Positions 1 to 6,071 of a DNA stretch of 10,628 bases are shown piece after piece. The stretch spans positions 1-10,628 of the forward strand of contig JALQWJ010000034.1 in the NCBI GenBank assembly GCA_023258775.1, given 5' to 3'. Origin of the DNA: Burkholderiaceae bacterium (GTDB taxonomy: Bacteria; Pseudomonadota; Gammaproteobacteria; Burkholderiales; Burkholderiaceae_E). Both the position numbers and the translations under genes were made by a program. A model generated the notes under the pieces. It made no database searches. It had not been told where the DNA came from and saw nothing but the letters and a program-made list of their open reading frames with translations. Position 1 is the stretch's first letter. Every line of letters starts with the position of its first letter.

Positions 1-614
1 AAGGCTGTTACATCGCCGGCTGCCTCAGCGACAGGATGGTGCCAGCGATTAAGCAAAACTTCGGCGACGCGGTAGATCACCGGACCTAAAATGCCTGGCA
101 GTAAAATATAGGCAAGAAGCGGTCCAAAAACATGTCGATGTGATGCGATCAGCGCGTGGTCAATGGCCTGCCGGCAAACCACGTTGGAGTCGAAATCTTC
201 GGTTGCCGACCCTGAGGCTAAGACTGCTTGATCTTCCAAATCGCGTCCTCTCAACCAAGCCTGCAAAATAATAAAAGCTCGCGATGGATCGCCCTCCGAG
301 AAGGCGCGTTGTATGGCTGAAAAAGGGCCGCTGAATCGCCGAAAGCCGATAAAGAGGTAAAGCACCACAACGTGAAGCGCAAACTGAAGCAGGACGTGAC
401 TGCGGGCAGCGAACCAATCAAGTCCGATTGCGAGCGCCGACGACACAACCATCATCAGCCCCCAAGCTTTCCAGCCGTCAAATCGACCGCCCATATCGGT
501 CAAACGCCGCAATGCGTCGGCCACGGTTTCAAGCTGTTCAATGACAAGTTGTCGAATCGTCAGATTTCGACCTTGATCAATCAGCAATGCAACAATAAGC
601 GCGAGAAATCCCAT
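1..614 (-). CDS. CobD/CbiB/AmpE-family integral membrane protein (C-terminus off the left edge)
   Basis: The reading frame starts at ATG 612-614 and stays open to the edge, giving about 204 residues. It begins MGFLALIVALLIDQGRNL and continues with hydrophobic segments, including WGLMMVVSSALAIGLDW, VLLQFALHVVVLYLFIGF and VFGPLLAYILLPGILGPVIY. The opening hydrophobic stretch and the late HRHVFGPLLAYILLPGILGP motif resemble the CobD/CbiB and AmpE superfamily. CbiB makes adenosylcobinamide phosphate from adenosylcobyric acid and aminopropanol phosphate at the inner membrane; AmpE is a putative signalling protein. No other cobalamin gene is visible, so the cobinamide-synthase role is not shown and an AmpE-like role is equally possible. 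The gene lies 45 bases downstream of the Nudix gene on the same strand and is probably co-transcribed with it. No strong ribosome binding site precedes the ATG. Family assignment is fairly firm; function is uncertain. Confidence 0.75.
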   Translation of the reverse strand, partial: MGFLALIVALLIDQGRNLTIRQLVIEQLETVADALRRLTDMGGRFDGWKAWGLMMVVSSALAIGLDWFAARSHVLLQFALHVVVLYLFIGFRRFSGPFSAIQRAFSEGDPSRAFIILQAWLRGRDLEDQAVLASGSATEDFDSNVVCRQAIDHALIASHRHVFGPLLAYILLPGILGPVIYRVAEVLLNRWHHPVAEAAGDVTA

Positions 615-659
615 GTACCGATTTTGCCTGAGGCGAGCCCAGAAGAACGCTGCAATTGC

Positions 660-1367
660 CTAGGACTCGATCGGGAAAAGATCCCGATGCGCGTGCAATA
701 GATGATAGAAATTTCGCAACATCGCCGCAGTCGCGCCCCAGATGAAAAACTCATGACTGCGCTGTTTGATCTTTTCCCCGCGACCAGGATCGGCAAATCT
801 CATGGCCTCATGCTTATCGCAGCGCCACGGCATCGAATAAAAGGCGCGTCGCCCTTCGGGCGCTTGCCAGTGGTGTCGTCGGTGATTCTTTGGATCAAAT
901 ACAAAAGAAAGCGGTACTTCAAAAATCGAGGCAACCTCGCTTGGGTCTGGCTCAAGGTGCTGATGAAGATCAATTGCATATGTGATCAAAGCGACCACCG
1001 GCTGCACACGATAACCAGAGCCCGTCACATAGGGTGGCAGTTGGCCAAGGGGAATTAGCCGCTCGGTTTGCAGGCCAATTTCCTCCCTCGCCTCACGACA
1101 AGCAGCATCGAAGGAGGAACGATCCGTGGGTTCGATCCGTCCTCCAGGTAAAGCAACTTGACCGGCGTGATCACGCATGCTCGCATTGCGCTCGGTCAAC
1201 AAGATTCCACCGCCTGCAGTCAGTGCAATCAGAACAGAGGCATCTCGAATCGGACCATCGACCCAACGGGTTCTGTCGCCGTCAAGCGCAGGCGCCCAAG
1301 ATCGCTGGCTTAAGAAAACAGCCTTCCAGTCATCCTCTCCGAGATTAGCTGCGGCAAGCGCCGGCAA
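660..1367 (-). CDS. Nudix hydrolase, NudL-like CoA pyrophosphatase
   Basis: This is a predicted CoA diphosphatase, splitting CoA or its derivatives into phosphopantetheine and 3',5'-ADP. With the TTG start used here the protein has 235 residues. The CoA-pyrophosphatase (UPF0035) signature LLTERNASMRDHAGQVALPGG spans residues 56-76 and runs into the Nudix helix REAREEIGL at 91-99. The first conserved Glu of the general Nudix box is absent, as in E. coli NudL. YVTGSGYRVQPVV at 113-125 and FFIWGATAAMLRNFY near the C-terminus also fit this subfamily. The start is doubtful. The frame is open up to position 1431, and the upstream residues (GDPRAVPFEPA) look like a family N-terminus. The only earlier start-like codon is CTG 1425-1427, which overlaps the rplS stop and has GAAGG seven bases upstream; TTG 1367 has no visible ribosome binding site. 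It is likely co-transcribed with rplS. Confidence 0.9.
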   Translation of the reverse strand: MPALAAANLGEDDWKAVFLSQRSWAPALDGDRTRWVDGPIRDASVLIALTAGGGILLTERNASMRDHAGQVALPGGRIEPTDRSSFDAACREAREEIGLQTERLIPLGQLPPYVTGSGYRVQPVVALITYAIDLHQHLEPDPSEVASIFEVPLSFVFDPKNHRRHHWQAPEGRRAFYSMPWRCDKHEAMRFADPGRGEKIKQRSHEFFIWGATAAMLRNFYHLLHAHRDLFPIES

Positions 1368-1393
1368 GCCGTCGTGGGCAGGCTCAAAGGGAA

Positions 1394-1416
1394 CCGCGCG
1401 GGGATCCCCAACGCGG
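1394..1416 (-). other. GC-rich hairpin just downstream of the rplS stop
   Basis: CCGCG at 1394-1398 pairs with CGCGG at 1412-1416, and inside this GGGG at 1400-1403 faces CCCC at 1406-1409 across AT. The closest base pairs must open to leave a usable loop. It lies between the rplS stop and the TTG start of the Nudix gene, and no T-tract follows, so it is not a classical intrinsic terminator. It could be a pause or processing site that lowers expression of the Nudix and CbiB-like genes, or simply part of an extended Nudix coding region. Confidence 0.35.
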
Positions 1417-1423
1417 CTCTTAC

Positions 1424-1810
1424 TCAGGCGCTAGCCTTCGCAGCAACCGGTGCACGACCCGGCAACTTTTCTTTAATCCGAGCAGATTTGCCAGAGCGAT
1501 CACGCAAGTAGTAAAGCTTGGCCCGACGGACGTCGCCTCGGCGCTTGATTTCGATTGAAGCGATTAGAGGCGAATAGGTTTGGAAAGTTCGTTCAACACC
1601 CTCGCCCGAAGAGATCTTGCGAACGATGAACGATGAGTTAAGGCCTCGGTTACGCTTGGCAATAACAACGCCCTCATAGGCTTGAACGCGCTTGCGGTTT
1701 CCTTCAACGACATTAACGCTCACAATAACGGTGTCGCCTGGCGAAAACGCGGGAATTGTCTTCCCGAGGCGAGCGATTTCCTCTTGCTCGAGTTGCTTAA
1801 TTAAGTCCAT
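1424..1810 (-). CDS. rplS: 50S ribosomal protein L19
   Basis: The product is bL19, a large-subunit protein located at the interface with the 30S subunit. The 128 residues have normal family length plus a short Ala/Lys-rich tail. Conserved features are the [12 protein letters not shown] start, the [26 protein letters not shown] core, the segment [20 protein letters not shown], and [20 protein letters not shown] followed by [20 protein letters not shown]. The ATG start is preceded by GGAG six bases upstream (plus positions 1817-1820). In most proteobacteria rplS is the last gene of rpsP-rimM-trmD-rplS. Here it is alone, divergent from rpsP, with its own promoter and a leader of about 100 bases. 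The Nudix and CbiB-like genes that follow it still lie behind it in their usual betaproteobacterial order, which suggests the whole block was inverted or relocated. Confidence 0.98.
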   Translation of the reverse strand: MDLIKQLEQEEIARLGKTIPAFSPGDTVIVSVNVVEGNRKRVQAYEGVVIAKRNRGLNSSFIVRKISSGEGVERTFQTYSPLIASIEIKRRGDVRRAKLYYLRDRSGKSARIKEKLPGRAPVAAKASA

Positions 1811-1818
1811 TTCAATCT

Positions 1819-1899
1819 CCGATCATCATTGGCGTCGCTGGTTTTTGATCGGGTGCTACTTCGCTTATTTGGATACTGCGTTGAATCGATGCGCGCCAA
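1819..1899 (-). promoter_or_regulatory. rplS leader with two incompatible stem pairings, one covering the ribosome binding site
   Basis: Read in the rplS direction, CCGATC (plus 1847-1852) can pair with GATCGG (plus 1819-1824), and the second arm overlaps the GGAG ribosome binding site at 1817-1820. Alternatively TTGGCG (plus 1894-1899) can pair with CGCCAA (plus 1829-1834), which lies in the loop of the first stem. The two pairings cross, so they would exclude each other or form a pseudoknot. Leader control by L19 is known in other bacteria, but this layout does not match a family I can name. The stems are only six base pairs each, so chance is possible. Confidence 0.25.
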
Positions 1900-1916
1900 G
1901 AGGATGACAGTCCGAG

Positions 1917-1945
1917 ATTCTAGCTTGAATTCGCCCAAGTGCCAA
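1917..1945 (-). promoter_or_regulatory. rplS promoter, sigma70 type
   Basis: On the minus strand the -35 box TTGGCA (plus 1940-1945) and the -10 box TAGAAT (plus 1917-1922) are separated by exactly 17 bases; each matches the consensus at five of six positions. Transcription would start near 1910 and give a leader of about 100 bases before the rplS ATG. It is a strong predicted promoter, as expected for a ribosomal protein gene cut off from its usual operon. Confidence 0.7.
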
Positions 1946-1953
1946 TTCACCAC

Positions 1954-1982
1954 TTGTATCCACCCACCTGAGGCGTTATACT
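1954..1982 (+). promoter_or_regulatory. rpsP-rimM-trmD promoter, sigma70 type
   Basis: The -35 box TTGTAT (1954-1959) and -10 box TATACT (1977-1982) are separated by 17 bases. The -10 box matches at five of six positions, the -35 box at three. The start point would be near 1989, leaving a very short leader that is almost entirely the ribosome binding site GAGGA (1994-1998). Only eight bases separate this -35 box from that of the divergent rplS promoter. Confidence 0.65.
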
Positions 1983-2004
1983 TTCAGGTTTTCGAGGACA
2001 TCAC

Positions 2005-2268
2005 ATGGTCGTCATTCGTCTTTCACGGGGTGGTGCAAAGAAACGCCCCTTCTACAACATCGTGGCAGCGAGCAAACGCAATCGCAGAGACGGTGCATTC
2101 ATTGAACGTCTTGGCTACTACAACCCAGTTGCATCTGGTGCCGAGCAGGGACTGCAAATTGCCCTCGACCGAGTTCACCACTGGAAGCAACACGGCGCCG
2201 AGCTTTCCCCCGCAGTTGATCGCCTGGTAAAGACATTTGCCGCCAAGCAGGCCGGCGCTGTCGCTTAA
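2005..2268 (+). CDS. rpsP: 30S ribosomal protein S16
   Basis: The product is bS16, a small-subunit protein needed for 30S assembly. The 87 residues have normal family length. The conserved N-terminus [20 protein letters not shown] is complete and is followed by [20 protein letters not shown], the segment typical of S16. The ATG at 2005 has GAGGA six bases upstream. It is the first gene of the rpsP-rimM-trmD transcription unit. The rimM frame overlaps its last codons if rimM starts at TTG 2237, which would suggest translational coupling. Confidence 0.98.
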   Translation: MVVIRLSRGGAKKRPFYNIVAASKRNRRDGAFIERLGYYNPVASGAEQGLQIALDRVHHWKQHGAELSPAVDRLVKTFAAKQAGAVA

Positions 2269-3151
2269 ACAAGCAAAACCGGTGCCGCAGCTTAAGCCCT
2301 CCAAGCGAGGGCAGACGCGCGATCCGCCGAAACAAGGGTTTGGTAAGCAGGCCTTAGTACCTGAGAAACCTGGTAATCCTTTAGTCCCGCACCGTGCAGC
2401 GACAGGGGGACTGCCTGAGCAAACCATCGCCGCAACGAACGCCTCAAGGGCTTCAAACGCGTCCGTAGACGAACATTGGATTCCTGTTGCACGCGTTACC
2501 GACGCCTGGGGTTTGGCTGGTTGGATCAAGCTCGAGGTGTTCGGCGACACGCAGCGATCCGTGCTTAGCAAAGTAAAACGCTGGCGGTTTTCCTCGGTAA
2601 ATCGAACGACCACGTCGGACACTGAGTTTGCGGTGATCGCTTCGCGAGCTCATGGTGGTGCGTGGGTAGCTCAACTTGAGAGCATCTGCGACCGTGACCA
2701 GGCACTTGCTCTCAAAGGGCAACAGCTCGAAGTCAAACGGAGCGACTTTCCGCGCCTGGCACGTGGTGAGTATTACTGGGTTGATCTTGTCGGTTGCGAG
2801 GTTTACAACCGAGATAATGAATTGCTTGGCAAAGTTATCGCCATGGATGATCATGGCGCCCACCCCTTGCTACAAGTTAAGCCGCCACGAGCCTCGCCCG
2901 ATGACGCTGAATCGCCCGATAAAGCTAGATCGGTGGATGGTGCGGAATCATTGGATGGTGCGGAATCATTGGATGGTGCCGAATCGCTGGATGATGCCGA
3001 ATCGCTGGATGATGCAGGATCAGTAGACGATGTTGTCCAAAGGGAGAAGGTCGGGCGAGCAGTTTTCTACATTCCTTTCGTCAAGCACTTTATCGATCGC
3101 GTTAGCATCGATGCAAAACGGATTGAAGTTGACTGGCATGCTGATTGGTGA
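2237..3151 (+). CDS. rimM: Ribosome maturation factor RimM with long basic N-terminus and acidic repeat insertion
   Basis: RimM binds S19 and assists maturation of the head of the 30S subunit. The core begins near residue 81 ([20 protein letters not shown]) and contains the C-terminal PRC-barrel motif [24 protein letters not shown] (177-200, quoted only to show the family match at WVDLVGCEV). It closes with [12 protein letters not shown] and EVDWHADW at 278-304. The full frame encodes 304 residues, against roughly 170-210 for usual RimM proteins. Two additions explain this. Residues 1-80 are rich in Pro, Lys, Gln and Ala and look disordered; residues 220-267 are eight acidic hexapeptides placed after HPLLQVK, in a loop of the barrel. 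The start is uncertain. TTG 2237 overlaps rpsP by 32 bases, GTG 2282 lies 14 bases after the rpsP stop, neither has a clear ribosome binding site, and no ATG exists before the core. Confidence 0.93.
   Translation: MPPSRPALSLKQAKPVPQLKPSKRGQTRDPPKQGFGKQALVPEKPGNPLVPHRAATGGLPEQTIAATNASRASNASVDEHWIPVARVTDAWGLAGWIKLEVFGDTQRSVLSKVKRWRFSSVNRTTTSDTEFAVIASRAHGGAWVAQLESICDRDQALALKGQQLEVKRSDFPRLARGEYYWVDLVGCEVYNRDNELLGKVIAMDDHGAHPLLQVKPPRASPDDAESPDKARSVDGAESLDGAESLDGAESLDDAESLDDAGSVDDVVQREKVGRAVFYIPFVKHFIDRVSIDAKRIEVDWHADW
2894..3037 (+). repeat. In-frame 18-base tandem array in rimM, eight units
   Basis: Eight consecutive 18-base units encode the hexapeptide S-[P/L/V]-D-[D/G/K]-A-[E/R/G], with the last unit degenerate (SVDDVV). 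Units four and five (2948-2965 and 2966-2983) differ by a single base, and units three, six and seven are close relatives. The outer units are more diverged, the usual pattern of a minisatellite growing by slippage in its centre. Because the period is six codons, copy-number change would not shift the rimM frame. Confidence 0.95.
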
Positions 3152-3153
3152 TG

Positions 3154-3197
3154 AGTCCTGTAATCCACTAAGCATTGCTTGCAGCGCCTGTAGGACT
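3154..3197 (+). other. Inverted repeat at the start of the rimM-trmD spacer
   Basis: AGTCCT at 3154-3159 is exactly complementary to AGGACT at 3192-3197, and a small AAGC/GCTT stem (within 3169-3180) lies inside. It sits directly after the rimM stop, with no T-tract. It could form an mRNA stem affecting trmD expression or stability, but the loop is long and the stem short. Confidence 0.2.
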
Positions 3198-3222
3198 GCT
3201 TTGCACCCATTGATGTTGTCTC

Positions 3223-3312
3223 CGCCGATTGAATTCTTTTCTGTCGCGGACTTCGTTTCTGCGACCGACTTCGTTTCTGCCATGGACTTCGTTTCCTCCA
3301 TGGGCTTCGTTT
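3223..3312 (+). repeat. Second 18-base tandem array in the rimM-trmD spacer, four units plus one degenerate
   Basis: Four units occupy 3241-3258, 3259-3276, 3277-3294 and 3295-3312, all ending in CTTCGTTT; the third reads CTGCCATGGACTTCGTTT. A fifth, diverged copy at 3223-3240 matches that unit at 12 of 18 positions. The sequence is unrelated to the array inside rimM but has the same period. The array lies in a 195-base gap that is not part of rimM or trmD. An open frame from ATG 3138 to stop 3363-3365 reads through it with hexapeptides of the type S-A-x-D-F-V, and an antisense frame with E-T-K-S-x-A. Differences between units are not concentrated at third codon positions, so I do not call a gene here. 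Confidence 0.9.
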
Positions 3313-3346
3313 CAGCCCGAGGACATCCTAGTGGCAAGGGTAACCA

Positions 3347-4096
3347 GTGCGCTTTGATGTACTAACGCTGTTTCCGGAGATGTTTGGCGCTGTGACTCAA
3401 TACGGGGTCAGTGGCCGCGCCTTTGCTTCAGGAATCTGGCATCTTCATTGCTGGAACCCTCGTGATTTCGCCACCAGGAAAATGGGCTACATCGACGATC
3501 GACCTTTCGGCGGAGGCCCTGGTATGGTGATGCAGGCGGCGCCGTTAAGTGCCTGTCTAAAGCAAGTTGATTCGCAACTAGGAAGACGACAGCACCGTAT
3601 CTTGCTCAGTCCTGCAGGAAAGCCACTTCAGCAATCGGATATAAGGCGACTCGCCAGCTATTCGGGACTAAGTCTGGTGGCAGGCCGGTATGAGGGCGTC
3701 GATCAGCGTTTCGTCGATCGGGAAATCGACGAGATCTTTGCGCTTGGCGATATCGTGGTTTCGGGTGGCGAATTGCCCGCGATGATGCTCATCGATGCAA
3801 TCCTGCGCTGGCTACCTGGCGTGCTGCAAGATGAGCAATCGGCTCAACAAGACTCCTTTGTCGATGGACTGCTCGACTGCCCTCACTACACCAGGCCCGA
3901 GTCTTGGGAAGGCCTTCGGGTTCCCCCAATCTTACTTGGCGGTGATCATGCGGCGATTGCGATCTGGCGTCGCCAGCAAGCCTTGATCGCAACAGCGACT
4001 CAGCGTCCTGATCTGCTCGAGCGAGCTCGGATGCAAGGTTTGCTCAGCGCCGACGATGAGCGAGCCATCGCCACTTCGCCGCTGTTTAAAGACTGA
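3347..4096 (+). CDS. trmD: tRNA (guanine-N1)-methyltransferase
   Basis: TrmD methylates N1 of G37 in tRNAs with G at position 36, using S-adenosylmethionine, and so prevents +1 frameshifting. The 249 residues match the usual length. The N-terminus (M)RFDVLTLFPEMF is characteristic and fixes the GTG start; an in-frame TAA lies two codons upstream. AAGGG about six bases before the GTG is a good ribosome binding site. Visible motifs are DRPFGGGPGMVM, the trefoil-knot segments LLSPAGKPLQQ, GRYEGVDQRF and EIFALGDIVVSGGELPAM, and LLDCPHYTRPESW, which carries the proposed catalytic Asp. The gene follows rimM after an unusually long 195-base spacer with tandem repeats. It is not followed by rplS; the next gene converges from the other strand. 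Confidence 0.98.
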   Translation: MRFDVLTLFPEMFGAVTQYGVSGRAFASGIWHLHCWNPRDFATRKMGYIDDRPFGGGPGMVMQAAPLSACLKQVDSQLGRRQHRILLSPAGKPLQQSDIRRLASYSGLSLVAGRYEGVDQRFVDREIDEIFALGDIVVSGGELPAMMLIDAILRWLPGVLQDEQSAQQDSFVDGLLDCPHYTRPESWEGLRVPPILLGGDHAAIAIWRRQQALIATATQRPDLLERARMQGLLSADDERAIATSPLFKD

Positions 4097-4187
4097 GCGA
4101 AGAGACCCATCACTCAGACGGCCTACCCCCTGAGACCGGCGACGAAGCCCTGAAGCAATGCCAGCAGCCTAGCATCGCAACAAAAGC

Positions 4188-6068
4188 CTAAAACTCGTCT
4201 ACCTCAAGTGCCATTACTGCATCTGCACCAGCGCAAATCGAATGGGCAAGCGCTGCCGTCTGCGGCAACAAATGATCAGCGTAAAAGCTTGCGGTCATTA
4301 ACTTGGCACGTAAAAACCCTCGGTCGCCCTTTTGCTCACCTAAGTGCTGGTAGGCTGCCAAGCCGGCACGCCCCAGTTGCCATCCCGAGCAAGCAAGACC
4401 AAAGAGCTTGAGAAAGTTCACCGATCCAGAAAATATTGCGTGAATATCCGATTTGCCAACCGACAACATCCAACTCACCGATTGCTCGATCGCGTCTGCC
4501 GCAACCTCGAGTTGCGCAGCAATTGCCTGCGGTGCCTTGCCAAGAGCCCTTTCGCCTCGGTCAGCCTCCTTAATCGACGATTCTGGCAGTGGGGCTAGCC
4601 CACGCAATTGCTTGGCGGTCGCTCGAATTTCAGAGGCTATGGCGCGTGCGGTTACGCCACCTTCACGTAGGGTTTTTCGACCAATCAAATCGTTGGCCTG
4701 AATCGCTGTCGTTCCTTCGTAGATCGGTAAGATGCGCGCATCGCGATAAAACTGGGCTGCACCTGTTTCCTCGATAAAGCCCATACCGCCATGGACTTGA
4801 ACACCGATAGAGGTCACCTCAAGCGACATTTCGGTCGACCAACCCTTCACAACGGGCACCATAAACTCATACATGCGCTGCTGAAGTTGCCGCTGCTGAG
4901 CGTCAGGATGCTGATGCGCAAGGTCAAAGCATGCTGCCGTTGCCATAGCCATTGCCCGCGCACCCTCAACATGGGCCCGCATTGTCATGAGCATTCGTCG
5001 CACATCGGGATGATGTGCAATCGCTACCGGCGCTGAAGAGCCACCTACATCACGGCTTTGTACCCGATCCTTTGAAAAGCTGGCCGCCTTCTGATAGGCA
5101 CGATCGGCAACAGCGATACCCTGAACACCAACCGCAAAGCGAGCGGCGTTCATCATGACAAACATGTACTCAAGACCGCGATTCTCTTCCCCGACCAAAT
5201 AGCCAATGGCGCCAGCCTCAGCGGTGCTCCCAGACTCTGCTGCGATCGGAAACTTGCCGTCACCGTACAAAAGCACCGCAGTTGGCGAAGCCTTGATACC
5301 AAGCTTATGCTCGATCGATGTACAAAATACATCGTTACGATCACCGAGCGAACCATCGGTTTTAACCAAAAACTTCGGAACGATGAAAAGCGAAATGCCT
5401 TTTACACCTTCGGGAGCCTCGGGCGTGCGTGCCAACACCAAATGAATGATGTTGGAGGCCATATCGTGCTCACCATAGGTGATATAAATTTTTTGCCCAA
5501 AAATCCGATAGCTGCCATCGGCTTGTGGTGTCGCACGTGTACGAACCATCGACAGATCAGACCCCGCTTGAGGCTCTGTGAGGTTCATGGTGCCGGTCCA
5601 CTCACCCGCAATCATCGAGGGGATAAAACGCTGCTTTTGTGCTTCGCTTCCAGCGGTATCGAGCGCCTCGATCGCGCCATCTGTGAGCAAAGGACAAAGG
5701 GCAAAACTTAAATTAGCGGCGTTAAGCATTTCGCCGCAGCAAGACGCAATCAGCTTGGGCAAGCCCTGTCCGCCAAAGTGTGAGCCGTGTTGCACGCCCT
5801 GCCAACCCGCAGCGGCGTATTGCGCAAATGCTTCCTTAAAACCGGGTGTGGTCGTAACAACGCCCTGGTTGACCACACTTGGCTGTTGATCACCAATCCA
5901 GTTGAGCGGCGCAATAACGTCTTGATTGAATTTCGCGCACTCTTCCAAGACTGCGGCTGCGGTTTCAAGATTGGCATCTTCAAAGCCCGGCAACTTACAG
6001 ATTTGCTCAAGATTGGCCACATGCTCCATGTTGAAAAGCATGTCGGCAACAGGTGCAACATAGCTCAT
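4188..6068 (-). CDS. Acyl-CoA dehydrogenase, long form with extra C-terminal domain
   Basis: This is an FAD enzyme that oxidises an acyl-CoA to the trans-2-enoyl-CoA and passes electrons to ETF. The 626 residues exceed the roughly 380 of short-form enzymes and match the long subgroup that includes DmdC-like dehydrogenases. After an N-terminal helical region come the FAD/substrate segment WTGTMNLTEPQAGSDL (157-172), the middle beta domain, and the helical domain with GVQVHGGMGFIEETG (422-436). The catalytic base is predicted to be Glu451 in PIYEGTTAIQAND. Residues from about 470 on form the extra C-terminal domain seen in this subgroup. The ATG lies three bases after the etfA stop, with GGGG upstream inside etfA, implying coupled translation. 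It is the last gene of the cluster. The substrate (fatty acyl, aryl-acyl or methylmercaptopropionyl) cannot be read from sequence. No intrinsic terminator is evident in the 91-base gap to trmD. Confidence 0.95.
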   Translation of the reverse strand: MSYVAPVADMLFNMEHVANLEQICKLPGFEDANLETAAAVLEECAKFNQDVIAPLNWIGDQQPSVVNQGVVTTTPGFKEAFAQYAAAGWQGVQHGSHFGGQGLPKLIASCCGEMLNAANLSFALCPLLTDGAIEALDTAGSEAQKQRFIPSMIAGEWTGTMNLTEPQAGSDLSMVRTRATPQADGSYRIFGQKIYITYGEHDMASNIIHLVLARTPEAPEGVKGISLFIVPKFLVKTDGSLGDRNDVFCTSIEHKLGIKASPTAVLLYGDGKFPIAAESGSTAEAGAIGYLVGEENRGLEYMFVMMNAARFAVGVQGIAVADRAYQKAASFSKDRVQSRDVGGSSAPVAIAHHPDVRRMLMTMRAHVEGARAMAMATAACFDLAHQHPDAQQRQLQQRMYEFMVPVVKGWSTEMSLEVTSIGVQVHGGMGFIEETGAAQFYRDARILPIYEGTTAIQANDLIGRKTLREGGVTARAIASEIRATAKQLRGLAPLPESSIKEADRGERALGKAPQAIAAQLEVAADAIEQSVSWMLSVGKSDIHAIFSGSVNFLKLFGLACSGWQLGRAGLAAYQHLGEQKGDRGFLRAKLMTASFYADHLLPQTAALAHSICAGADAVMALEVDEF

Positions 6069-6071
6069 GGC

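Noticed and set aside
160..448. Alternative minus-strand frames of 85 and 65 residues near the left edge
   Set aside because: They lie out of frame inside the CobD/CbiB-family reading frame, which is open to the edge and shows coherent membrane segments.
2023..2622. Minus-strand open frame of 199 residues opposite rpsP and rimM
   Set aside because: It is a shadow of two confidently identified genes, has no ribosome binding site and no family resemblance.
2894..3312. CRISPR array
   Set aside because: The 18-base units are directly adjacent without spacers, one array lies inside rimM in frame, and no cas gene is present.
3020..3337. Minus-strand frame with E-T-K-S-x-A repeats across the rimM-trmD spacer
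   Set aside because: The start is TTG without a ribosome binding site and the frame runs antisense into rimM. The repeated pattern is fully explained by the 18-base DNA period, which keeps several frames open.
4097..4187. Bidirectional terminator between trmD and the acyl-CoA dehydrogenase
   Set aside because: Only a weak CTCAG/CTGAG pairing with a 12-base loop is visible and no T-tract follows on either strand.
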